Positions 38,301-47,339 of a DNA stretch of 47,339 nt are shown here, one piece after another. Source of the stretch: Streptomyces sp. AC512_CC834 (GTDB lineage: Bacteria > Actinomycetota > Actinomycetes > Streptomycetales > Streptomycetaceae); the NCBI RefSeq assembly GCF_019049325.1, contig NZ_JAGMUO010000043.1:1-47339 (forward strand). Reading direction: 5' to 3'. The notes below the pieces were generated by a model. The model worked only from the letters and a program-made list of their open reading frames with translations. It had not been told where the DNA came from and ran no database searches. Position numbers and translations under genes: made by a program. Each line of letters opens with the position of its first letter. The stretch's first letter is position 1.

Positions 38301-40328
38301 GGCGTCGTCGCCGAGGTAGTCGGCGCCGCCGGCCACCGCCTTGGGCATGCGCAGGCCGAAGTCGTAGATCCAGGCCGTCGTGCGGTCCACGCAGCGCAGC
38401 TCGTAGGGCCGCTCGTCGGTGACCTCGACGCCGAGTCGGCTGAGCACCGGCAGCACGGCCGACAGGGAGACCTGGCCGCCCTTCTGGTAGATCTTGAAAC
38501 GCCGTTCCTCGGGGGCGGCGCCGACCGGCTCGTACAGGCTCAGCGCGAAGGTCTTCTTCTCGTCGAGCCGCTCCAGGTGACCGAGGTCGGCGACCGCGGA
38601 GCGCGGACCGTGGTCGGCCTTGTAGCCCTCGGGGAAGGCGCCGCCGTAGTGGCGCAGCAGTTCCGCGGCGCGTTCCTCGCCGACCTCGGCGGTCAGCGCC
38701 TCGCCGAATCCGTCGGCCCAGGAGCGGGCGGCCTCGACGAGGCGGGCCTCGATGCGCTCCTTGTCGGCGTCGGACAACTGCGGCAGCTCGGTGCCCTGCG
38801 GGACGCGGACCACGAAGTGCAGACGGGACAGGATCGACTCGGTGTTCCAGGCGGTGAAGTCGACGCTGATGCCGCCGAGCTCCTCCTTGAGGATGTCGAT
38901 GATCCGCAGCCGGACACCGGTGGTGTAGCGGTCGCGGGGGAGGTAGACGAGAGCCGAGTAGTAGCGGCCGTACTCGTCCTGGCGCAGGTAGAGGCGCAGA
39001 CGGCGCCGCTCCTGGAGGTAGAGCACGGAGGTGACGATCGGCTCCAGCTCCTCGACCGGCATCTGGAACATCTCGTCGCGCGGGTACGTCTCCAGGATCT
39101 GGAGCAGGTCCCGTCCGTCGTGGCTGTTGGGTGAGAAACCGGCCCGCGCCAGCACCTCCTCCACCTTGCGCCGCACGACCGGCACCCTGCGGACGGACTC
39201 GGTGTAGGCGGCGGAGGAGAACAGGCCGAGGAAGCGCCGCTCGCCGACGACGTTGCCGTTCTCGTCGAACTTCTTGACGCCGACGTAGTCGAGGTACGAC
39301 GGCCGGTGCACGGTGGCCCGGCTGTTCGCCTTGGTCAGCACCAGCAGCCGGTGCTCGCGGGCCTTGGCCCGGGCGTCGGCGGGGAGCCGCTCGAAGGAGG
39401 GGCTGACGGGGTGGCTCTCGTCGGTCGCGTGGTGCGGGTCGGAGCGCAGGATGCCGAGGCCGGTGCCCGCGACGGCGGCGAGGGAGTCGTCCTCGCGCAG
39501 CTCGTACTCGCGGTAGCCGAGGAAGGTGAAGTGGTCGTCGGCCAGCCAGCGCAGCAGCTCGCCGGCCTCCTCCAGCTCCCGCGCGGGGAGGTCCTGGGGG
39601 GTGGCCTCGGTCGCCAGCCGCTCCGCGATGCGGACGGCCGCGTCCCGCATCTTGCCCCAGTCCTCGACTGTCTCGCGGACGTCGTTCAGGACGCGCAGCA
39701 GGTCGGCGGTGATCTGCTTCAGGTCACCGCGGTCGGTCTCGCGGTCGATCTCGACGTGGATCCAGGACTCGACGTGCGCGTCGTGCGGGAGGTCGGCGGC
39801 GGGCGGGCCGGTGAGCACCTCGACGAGCTTGCCGGCGATGTCGCGCCGCACCACGATCTGCGGGTGGACGACGACGTGGATGCCGCGGCCCTGGCGGGTC
39901 AGCTCGTTGGTCACGGAGTCGACGAGGAAAGGCATGTCGTCGGTGACCACCTCGACGACGGAGTGGCTGCACGTCCAGCCGTTCTCCTCGACCGTCGGGG
40001 TGTGCACCCGGACGTTCGCCGTGCCCTGCGGGCGGTTCTCGGCGAGCCGGTAGTGCGAGACGGCGGCTCCGAAGACGTCCACCGGGTCGCGGTCGGCAAG
40101 GTCCTCCGGGGCGGTGTGCCGGTAGTAGCGCTGGAGGAACGCGAACACGGACGCGTAGTCCGGGGAGCCGTCCGGAGCGTCCGGGGTGCCGTCCGGGGAG
40201 TCCGGGGTGCCCGGAGTTCCCTCGCCCGTCGTCCCGGTCGGTAGGTGCCCCCCGACCGGGCTGTTCTCAGCTACCCGCGCGGCCCTTTCGAGCAGCTCGG
40301 CCCTGGCTTCGTCCAGCTTGGTCTGCAT
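35346..40328 (-). CDS. gdh: NAD-dependent glutamate dehydrogenase, large (180 kDa) class
   Basis: A 1660-residue enzyme catalysing oxidative deamination of glutamate to 2-oxoglutarate and ammonia. Family features in order: N-terminal regulatory part with HVVVHPQIVVRRDIAGKLVE, the RLRLYLRQDEYGRYYSALVY segment, then the catalytic core with the Lys motif IVPVGAKGGFVAKQLPDP, GDMSGDVFGNGMLLSEHIRL (nucleotide region), NGGIGTYVKASTESNADVGD and GEGGNLGLTQLGRIEFALQG. ATG 40328 (MQTKLDEARAEL) is chosen for agagga upstream and family length; the frame extends 23 codons further. A Gly/Pro/Asp-rich repeat (GTPGTPDSPDGTPDAPDGSP) lies near residue 40. It is a core nitrogen gene and not part of the polymer set. 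Confidence 0.95.
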   Translation of the reverse strand: MQTKLDEARAELLERAARVAENSPVGGHLPTGTTGEGTPGTPDSPDGTPDAPDGSPDYASVFAFLQRYYRHTAPEDLADRDPVDVFGAAVSHYRLAENRPQGTANVRVHTPTVEENGWTCSHSVVEVVTDDMPFLVDSVTNELTRQGRGIHVVVHPQIVVRRDIAGKLVEVLTGPPAADLPHDAHVESWIHVEIDRETDRGDLKQITADLLRVLNDVRETVEDWGKMRDAAVRIAERLATEATPQDLPARELEEAGELLRWLADDHFTFLGYREYELREDDSLAAVAGTGLGILRSDPHHATDESHPVSPSFERLPADARAKAREHRLLVLTKANSRATVHRPSYLDYVGVKKFDENGNVVGERRFLGLFSSAAYTESVRRVPVVRRKVEEVLARAGFSPNSHDGRDLLQILETYPRDEMFQMPVEELEPIVTSVLYLQERRRLRLYLRQDEYGRYYSALVYLPRDRYTTGVRLRIIDILKEELGGISVDFTAWNTESILSRLHFVVRVPQGTELPQLSDADKERIEARLVEAARSWADGFGEALTAEVGEERAAELLRHYGGAFPEGYKADHGPRSAVADLGHLERLDEKKTFALSLYEPVGAAPEERRFKIYQKGGQVSLSAVLPVLSRLGVEVTDERPYELRCVDRTTAWIYDFGLRMPKAVAGGADYLGDDARERVQDAFAATWTGKAENDGFNSLVLSAGLTWREAMVLRAYAKYLRQAGSTFSQDYMEDTLRNNVHTTRLLINLFEARMAPERQRAGREIVDALLEEVDAALDQVASLDEDRILRSFLTVIKATLRTNFFQEATGGAPHDYVSMKFDPQAIPDLPAPRPAFEIWVYSPRVEGVHLRFGKVARGGLRWSDRREDFRTEILGLVKAQMVKNTVIVPVGAKGGFVAKQLPDPGVDRDAWLAEGIASYKTFISALLDITDNMVAGEVVHPADVVRHDEDDTYLVVAADKGTAKFSDIANEVAESYNFWLGDAFASGGSAGYDHKGMGITARGAWESVKRHFRELGVDTQTQDFTVVGVGDMSGDVFGNGMLLSEHIRLVAAFDHRHIFVDPVPDAASSYAERRRLFELPRSSWEDYNTELLSAGGGIFPRTAKSIPVNAHIREALGIESGVTKMTPAELMKAILSSPVDLLWNGGIGTYVKASTESNADVGDKANDAIRVDGKALRVQVVGEGGNLGLTQLGRIEFALQGGRLNTDAIDNSAGVDTSDHEVNIKILLNGLVKDGDMTVKQRNKLLARMTDEVGALVLRNNYAQNTAIANALAQSKDMMNAQQRFMRHLVREGHLNRALEFLPTDRQIRERLGTGHGLTGPETAVLLAYTKITVAEELLHTSLPDDPYLKGLLHAYFPTALREEFLEQVDGHPLRREITTTVLVNDTVNTGGTTYLHRMREETGASLEEIVRAQTVARAIFRSSVVWDAVEALDTKVDAAVQTRIRLHSRRLVERGTRWLLNNRPQPLELAETVEFFAERVEQVWSQLPKLLRGADAEWYQHIYDELTAAGVPDEPATRVAGFSSAFATLDIVSVADRMGKEPLDVAEVYYDVADRLGVTQLKDRISDLPRTDRWQSMARAAIREDLYAAHASLTADVLAAGNGRSTPEQRFKAWEQKNAAILGRARTTLEEIRSSDAFDLSNLSVAMRTMRTLLRTHG

Positions 40329-40850
40329 TGTCCTCTGACTCCTGTCGCGCGCCGTTGCGTGACGTAGAAGGAAGTACGGTCTCCTGCCTTCCGGCATGAC
40401 GTCGGGACACGGGATGTCCGGTCTGCTCCGACGCTATGCCGCAAGGTGAGAAGAGCGGGGGCATATCAGCCAATGTCGCCGCTTCCGCCGGGTGTGACAT
40501 CGCTCTCGCCGTCACCGTCCGGGGAGTGCGCGGCGCCGTACCGGGGGCCTTGGATGCCCCGTCCCGCCCGCGAGGATCAGCGACCGCCGCCCGGACACGG
40601 ATGTGGTCCGTGTGTGCCGGGCGCAGGGCAGGGGCAACAGTGCCCCCGCGAACTATCGCGCTGATCACGCCACAAGGCTATCGCCCCGCACGGGCCCCCC
40701 GTCACGGGCCGCATGTGTACAAAACCGGGCCCACAACTTGGACGTTCCGCACAGCTTCGACCCGCACAGCTACGTTCCGCACAGCTTCGACCGGCACAGC
40801 TACGACCCGCGCAGCTACGACCCGGCCGAGGGGCACGGCCCGCGGCGCCG
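40329..40850. other. Leader region upstream of the glutamate dehydrogenase, with tandem repeats
   Basis: No convincing gene. A forward ORF (from 40713) reads a clean pentapeptide repeat only because of the DNA repeat at 40748-40822; it has no ribosome binding site and then runs antisense to the HAD gene. The region is likely a promoter or leader for the dehydrogenase on the minus strand. Confidence 0.55.
40748..40822. repeat. Five 15-bp tandem repeats in the intergenic region
   Basis: Units of the form cgcacagctacgacc begin at 40748, 40763, 40778, 40793 and 40808, with a few substitutions. Because the unit is a multiple of three, every frame gives a five-residue repeat (for example AQLRP or HSYDP), so the repeat alone does not prove coding. 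Confidence 0.9.
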
Positions 40851-41522
40851 TCACGCCGCGAGTCCCTCCGCCACCTTCACGGCCTCCCCCAACGTGTCCA
40901 CCACCGGCACCCCGACCTCCTCGAGGCTGGCCCGGCCGTGCGACCCCCCGGTGTACAGCACCGCTCCCGCTCCGACGTGCCGCGCGGCGACCGCGTCGTC
41001 GGCGGCGTCCCCGATCACCACGGTCCGAGCGGGCTCCACCCCGGCCAGTGCCAGCTCCGCGAGATGCCGCACCATGTGCTCGGCCTTGCTGCCGCCGGAC
41101 GGCCCCGTCCGCCCGTCGACGCGTATGAAGTGCGCCTCGATCCCGAGCCCTTTGACCAGCGGCACCAGCTCGTCATGGCCGTACAAGCTGAGGATCGACT
41201 GGCTGCGTCCCGCCGAGCGCCACCCGGTGAGCAGCTCCGTCGCGCCCTCGGCGAGCCGGCACCGGCCCCGCTGCTCGGTGTAGTGGCGCTGGAAGGTCGC
41301 GTCCATGACCTCCCACTCGGCGTCGGTGGGCAGCCGCCCCATCAGCCGCTCGTAGAACTTCGGCACCGGCACGCAGTACAGCGCCCGGTACTGCTCCAGC
41401 GTGATCGGCGTCATCCCCAGCTCGGCGAACGCCGCGTTCGTCGCGCCGATGATCGCGTCGTTGTCGTGGAACAGCGTGCCGTTCCAGTCCCACACGATGT
41501 GTGCGCCCGTCTGCATCCCCAT
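40851..41522 (-). CDS. HAD-family phosphatase (phosphoglycolate phosphatase-like, 223 aa)
   Basis: A haloacid dehalogenase phosphohydrolase. Motif I is VWDWNGTLFHDN, with the nucleophile Asp followed by W-N-G-T (the second Asp of the usual DxDGT is Asn, common in an actinobacterial subgroup). The cap domain follows, then motif II (SLYGHDELVPL region), Lys in SGGSKAEHMVRHL, and motif IV VIGDAADDAVAARHVGAGAV. The start is set at MGMQTG because upstream residues are not family-like; M2 or the more distal Met are alternatives. A short phosphate monoester is the probable substrate. Upstream of the dehydrogenase on the same strand. Confidence 0.87.
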   Translation of the reverse strand: MGMQTGAHIVWDWNGTLFHDNDAIIGATNAAFAELGMTPITLEQYRALYCVPVPKFYERLMGRLPTDAEWEVMDATFQRHYTEQRGRCRLAEGATELLTGWRSAGRSQSILSLYGHDELVPLVKGLGIEAHFIRVDGRTGPSGGSKAEHMVRHLAELALAGVEPARTVVIGDAADDAVAARHVGAGAVLYTGGSHGRASLEEVGVPVVDTLGEAVKVAEGLAA

Positions 41523-41568
41523 GCCCGAAAACGTACCCGCCGCCACTGACAATCAAGGCGCCGCGGTG

Positions 41569-42084
41569 TCACCGACCGGGTCCCACCAGGCCGGGGATCT
41601 CCTGCGTCGCGTACCACAGCAGCTCGTGGTCCTCCGCGCCGTCCACGACGAACCGGGCGTCGTCGTCCCCGCCGTCCGCCGCCGCGAGGGCCTCGGCCGC
41701 GGCCGTCACGTCCGCCTCCGCATCGGCCGCGTCGACGTGCACCGAGGCCGCCTCGGCCAGCGGCAGGGGCCCGGCGAGGCGCACCTCGCCCGGCGCCGCC
41801 GGATCGGCCCCCCGGTCCGGGTCGGCCGCGACGGCGCCGTCGGGTACGTCGGCGGCGACCACGACCCGGCGCCGCGCCGCGCCGGAGTCGGCCGCGAGCA
41901 GCCTCAGCGAGGCCAGCGCGGCCCGGTTCAGGGCGGCATACTCCAGCTCCTCGATGTCGTCCGAGAGGTACCACTCGCGCAGCGCGGGCGTGACGGCATG
42001 GGCGACTAGCGGCCCGGTCCCCAGCTCTCCCGTCCGGTGCGCCTCGGCGAGGCCGGACAGGGTCAGGGGGACGTAGACGCGCAT
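41569..42084 (-). CDS. Conserved actinobacterial protein, DUF6912-like (171 aa)
   Basis: A small acidic cytoplasmic protein starting MRVYVPLTLSGLAEAHRTGE, with an Ala/Asp-rich middle and ending FVVDGAEDHELLWYATQEIP. The opening sequence and the ELLWYATQE segment are the parts I associate with a conserved uncharacterised actinobacterial family. Function is unknown. ATG 42084 is supported by the family start, although the frame opens about 60 codons earlier. Divergent from the Rv3235-like gene and 46 bp upstream of the HAD gene on the same strand, so the pair may be co-transcribed. Confidence 0.75.
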   Translation of the reverse strand: MRVYVPLTLSGLAEAHRTGELGTGPLVAHAVTPALREWYLSDDIEELEYAALNRAALASLRLLAADSGAARRRVVVAADVPDGAVAADPDRGADPAAPGEVRLAGPLPLAEAASVHVDAADAEADVTAAAEALAAADGGDDDARFVVDGAEDHELLWYATQEIPGLVGPGR

Positions 42085-42407
42085 GAGTCTGCCGCTTTCT
42101 TGGTCGGGGACGCCGCCGGAGCGCTCGGCGGCGTCCGGGGCGGGAGAGCCTTCAGGATACGTGCGGGTGTCCCCTTTCGAGTCCCCACCCGGGGCGCCCG
42201 ACACGTCCACTCCGGGCCCGGAATTCACCCGGCCCACCCTCTCCATCCCGGGCTCTCCCACCGCCCCGGTCACTCTGATAGGTGAACATCCCGACCCCCG
42301 CGACCCGGCCGCCGGCCTCCTTGCCTCACGGCCCCCGCTACCCGTACAAGATCCCCGACCGCAAAGTTACTGTCCGGTATCACCCGGGCCGACGAACGGG
42401 GACTCCC
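42085..42407. other. Divergent intergenic region, no gene
   Basis: Separates the DUF6912-like gene from the Rv3235-like gene. A tgataggt near 42273-42280 could be a -10 element for the rightward gene, and ggtatcac near 42377-42384 is another; neither has a clear -35. No repeat or RNA structure stands out. Confidence 0.35.
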
Positions 42408-43430
42408 ATGCACAAGGTCATGACCAGGACCCAGCTCCGCCCACCCCTCCACACACCGAACGACCCACTCACCCCGCCCCCGCCCGGCGAACCCGGCGGC
42501 GCCCTGTCCCGCACGCCCGGCGGCGACCCGTCCCACGAACCCGGCCGTGTACCGCCCCGCACCCCCGGCGGCGAACCCGGCCGTGTACCGCCCCGCACCC
42601 CCGGCGGCGAACCCGCCGACGCCCCGCTCCCCATGCCCGGCGGCGGCCCGGTGCCGCGCCCGTACGGGCTCGTTCCGATGGCTACCGACCCCGCCGACGT
42701 CCCGCCCCGCGAGCCCGGCGGTGTGCCGCCCCGCAGGCCGGGCGCACGTGGGGCGCGTGCCGCGGCGCCCGGTGGGCGTCCGCCGGGCTCCCCCGGCCGG
42801 TCCCGGCGGGCCCGTACGCGACCGGCGGACACCCGTCCGCCCACGGCCGGTCCGGGCCGGGGCACCGGGACGGGACCGGTCACGTCGGCGGGCACCTCCC
42901 TCACGGCCCTCACCCCGGGCCCCTCCGCGGTCTTCGCCCCGGCGCCCGCCGCCAACGACACCGCGAACCCCGCCACGAACCCCGCCACGGCCCCCACCGC
43001 GCGCCCGACCGCACCGGCGGTCCCTCGGCCCGCCAGGCCCGCCGCGGCGCCTCTCGTCCCCGCCCAGACCCCTCGCCGCCCCGTCCCGCAGTTGCGCCCC
43101 ACCGACCGCTTCGCCGAGCTACTCCTCGGCGTGCTCAGTGGCCGGCGTCCCGTCCACTCGATGCTCCGCCACACCGTCGGCCGCGCCTACGACGACCTGG
43201 CCCACCTCGCCGAACGCGGCCCCCTGCGCACCCGCGGCGCCCTCCCCGTCGTCCGCGACATCGGCTATTTCGAGCCCCGTCCGGGCGCCCTCGAGGTCTT
43301 CGCCCGCATCGGTGCGGGCGACCGGCTGCGCGCCATGGCCTTCCGTCTGGAGCAGGGCCGGGACCTGCGCTGGCGCTGCACGGCGGTGGAACTGGGCGGC
43401 CCCCGCAGGCCGCACGCGGACGACGACTGA
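42408..43430 (+). CDS. Rv3235-like protein with a long Pro-rich N-terminus (340 aa)
   Basis: Only the last 110 residues are globular: PTDRFAELLLGVLSGRRPVH, the helix-rich part and VVRDIGYFEPRPGALEVFAR, ending MAFRLEQGRDLRWRCTAVEL. This is the Rv3235 family, conserved next to secA in actinobacteria. The first 225 residues are disordered, Pro/Gly/Arg-rich and contain an exact 12-residue duplication. ATG 42408 (MHKVMTRTQLRP) is chosen; a GTG at 42282 is an alternative. The function is unproven. The 3' end is followed by a 34 bp palindrome shared with secA. Confidence 0.82.
   Translation: MHKVMTRTQLRPPLHTPNDPLTPPPPGEPGGALSRTPGGDPSHEPGRVPPRTPGGEPGRVPPRTPGGEPADAPLPMPGGGPVPRPYGLVPMATDPADVPPREPGGVPPRRPGARGARAAAPGGRPPGSPGRSRRARTRPADTRPPTAGPGRGTGTGPVTSAGTSLTALTPGPSAVFAPAPAANDTANPATNPATAPTARPTAPAVPRPARPAAAPLVPAQTPRRPVPQLRPTDRFAELLLGVLSGRRPVHSMLRHTVGRAYDDLAHLAERGPLRTRGALPVVRDIGYFEPRPGALEVFARIGAGDRLRAMAFRLEQGRDLRWRCTAVELGGPRRPHADDD
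42537..42608 (+). repeat. Exact 36-bp tandem duplication inside the Rv3235-like gene
   Basis: The unit that starts gaacccggccgtgtaccg is present twice in direct tandem, coding EPGRVPPRTPGG twice. The near-identity at the DNA level suggests a recent duplication. Confidence 0.9.
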
Positions 43431-43440
43431 ACCCGACGGC

Positions 43441-43474
43441 GAAGGGCCGGTCACCCGCGGGTGACCGGCCCTTC
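43441..43474. terminator. 34-bp perfect palindrome between convergent genes
   Basis: The sequence from gaagggccggtcacccg onward is exactly self-complementary over 34 bases (17 bp half-sites meeting at cccgcggg). It lies 10 bp after the Rv3235-like stop and 32 bp after the secA stop on the other strand, so it is a bidirectional terminator candidate. Confidence 0.85.
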
Positions 43475-43506
43475 CCACCGCTACGGCGCCCGCAGGCACC
43501 GCACCG

Positions 43507-46359
<2,853 letters not shown>

Positions 46360-46639
46360 GGGGCTTGGTCTCCTTGCCGGTCGGGCCTGGGACGGTCGGT
46401 TTCCTGTGACGGACTGAGCAACGGCCATCGTATGCGAGGACCCCGCCGCCCCGGGAGGCCTGCCGCAACGGGGACCGTCCACTCCTTACATCCAGCTTCC
46501 CTGTCTGCTGTCATCGGGTTCAACGTCCGGGCCCCGCGGATGGTGCCGCGCCCTCCGGCGAATTGCACGAAAAGTGACCGCTTGTTCACGCATGGCAAAA
46601 AGATGGCGTTGGCCACGGGGCACCGCGCAGAATCGGCCG

Positions 46640-47212
46640 ATGGAACCCGTCACGCTCACCACCGACCGTCTGGTCCTGCGCACGGTCGGCCCCCAGGACA
46701 CCGAGGCCGTGTACGCCGCCGCGCGGGACCCCGACATCCAGCGCTGGACGACGATCCCCTCGCCCTACCTCCCGGAGCACGCCCGGGGCTTCACCGAGCA
46801 GATGGTCCCGGACGGCTGGGCCAACGACTCGATGTTCACCTTCGGCCTCTTCCTCCCCGCCGGGGACCTGGTGGGCATGCTCGGCGTCACGATGATCTCC
46901 CTGGGCGCCGGCGAGATCGGGTTCTGGGGCACCAAGGAGCACCGCGGCCGGGGGTACGTCACGGAGGCCGCCGTCGCCGCCTCCCGCTGGTCCTTCGCCG
47001 AGCGGGCGATCGACCGCGTGGAGTGGCGCGCCGAGGTCGGCAACACGGCCTCCCGCGCGGTGGCCCAACGGGCGGGCTTCACCATGGAGGGCACGTTGCG
47101 CTCCGCGATCAACAACAAGGGCGTGCGCCGCGACTGCTGGATCGGCTCCCTCCTCCCCTCGGACCTCTCCCTGCCGTCCACGGCCCCGTACCTGCCGGCC
47201 CCCCGGCCCTAG
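46640..47212 (+). CDS. GNAT N-acetyltransferase, RimJ/RimL type (190 aa)
   Basis: An acetyltransferase with the strand VTLTTDRLVLRTVGPQDTEA at the N-terminus, the core GEIGFWGTKEHRGRGYVTEA (acetyl-CoA pyrophosphate loop, RGRGY) and the usual NTASRAVAQRAGFTMEGTLR near the C-terminus. The substrate is not predictable. ATG 46640 is used; the frame is open some 20 codons upstream. It diverges from secA across a 280 bp region. A Pro/Ser-rich tail follows the fold. Confidence 0.9.
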   Translation: MEPVTLTTDRLVLRTVGPQDTEAVYAAARDPDIQRWTTIPSPYLPEHARGFTEQMVPDGWANDSMFTFGLFLPAGDLVGMLGVTMISLGAGEIGFWGTKEHRGRGYVTEAAVAASRWSFAERAIDRVEWRAEVGNTASRAVAQRAGFTMEGTLRSAINNKGVRRDCWIGSLLPSDLSLPSTAPYLPAPRP

Positions 47213-47262
47213 GGGGCGGCAGCCGCAGCCGCGGCCCGGGTCCACTGATGCTCCTATTGCTG

Positions 47263-47339
47263 TCAAGCGGTCTGGATCCAGTCGCGGTAGGCGTGGGCCA
47301 GATCGTCGTCGCGGGTGAGCCCTCGTTCGAGTCTGGAGA
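47263..47339 (-). CDS. 3' end of a gene running off the right edge
   Basis: On the minus strand the last bases read RLERGLTRDDDLAHAYRDWI followed by QTA and a TGA whose complement is at 47263-47265. The frame is the only one with a natural-looking charged helix and stops there. About 25 codons are inside the window. The protein cannot be identified from so little. Confidence 0.55.
   Translation of the reverse strand, partial: SRLERGLTRDDDLAHAYRDWIQTA

Noticed and set aside
35352..39134. Very long plus-strand ORF opposite the glutamate dehydrogenase (1260 codons)
   Set aside because: It is the mirror of strong codon bias on the opposite strand, with low-complexity Val/Gly/Arg/Gln content and no domain; the minus-strand gene has every family motif.
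40713..41549. Plus-strand ORF starting with an AQLRP pentapeptide repeat
   Set aside because: The repeat follows from the 15-bp DNA repeat, there is no ribosome binding site, and the rest is antisense to the HAD gene. I keep the DNA repeat as a feature only.

Overview
The window is high-GC actinobacterial DNA that looks like a Streptomyces chromosome. The pointers are strong third-position G/C bias, frequent GTG starts, WhiJ-type XRE/DUF397 pairs, rare TTA codons, a very large NAD-dependent glutamate dehydrogenase and an Rv3235-like gene next to secA. No rRNA, tRNA or CRISPR array was recognised.

Layout. (a) 1-6.3 kb is a patchy accessory segment. It holds a hypothetical gene, an intact IS5-family element (804-1672) inserted into an older gene fragment, an IS3 OrfA remnant, a frameshifted methyltransferase remnant, an XRE/TPR regulator divergent from two small ORFs, and a WhiJ-like set (XRE-DUF5753, DUF397, HATPase, second DUF397). 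(b) 6.5-10.2 kb is a three-gene sugar importer (lipoprotein plus two permeases) without its own ATPase, closed by a hairpin. (c) 10.4-20.5 kb has three large GT2 + CDP-glycerol-glycerophosphotransferase fusions and two polytopic membrane proteins. These are candidates for a phosphate-containing wall glycopolymer. (d) 20.5-22.7 kb carries ohr/ohrR and galE. (e) 22.7-29.1 kb is a mixed segment: a glutaredoxin-like membrane protein, a dinB-family gene cut at its 5' end by a solo-tnpB IS200/IS605 element, an FAD monooxygenase with a striking phased repeat array upstream, a GNAT, a TTA-containing P-loop protein, a SnoaL-like protein and a TetR regulator. (f) 29.3-35.3 kb returns to wall polymer functions: a TagGH-type exporter, a fourth GT2/TagF-like fusion and a TarS-like GT2, ending at a strong bidirectional terminator. 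(g) 35.3-47.2 kb is core chromosome: NAD-glutamate dehydrogenase, a HAD phosphatase, a small conserved protein, an Rv3235-like gene, secA and a GNAT. A gene fragment runs off the right edge.

How they fit together. GalE could supply UDP-galactose. The four fusion proteins and the GT2 could build or decorate a polyol- or glycosyl-phosphate polymer, and the TagG/TagH pair could export it. The most interesting signal is that the four fusion paralogs have lost different catalytic motifs. Two keep the GT2 motifs but have Asn or Gln in place of the HGTP histidine. The other two keep that histidine but have a degraded GT2 half. This suggests division of labour among paralogs and is an inference from motifs only.
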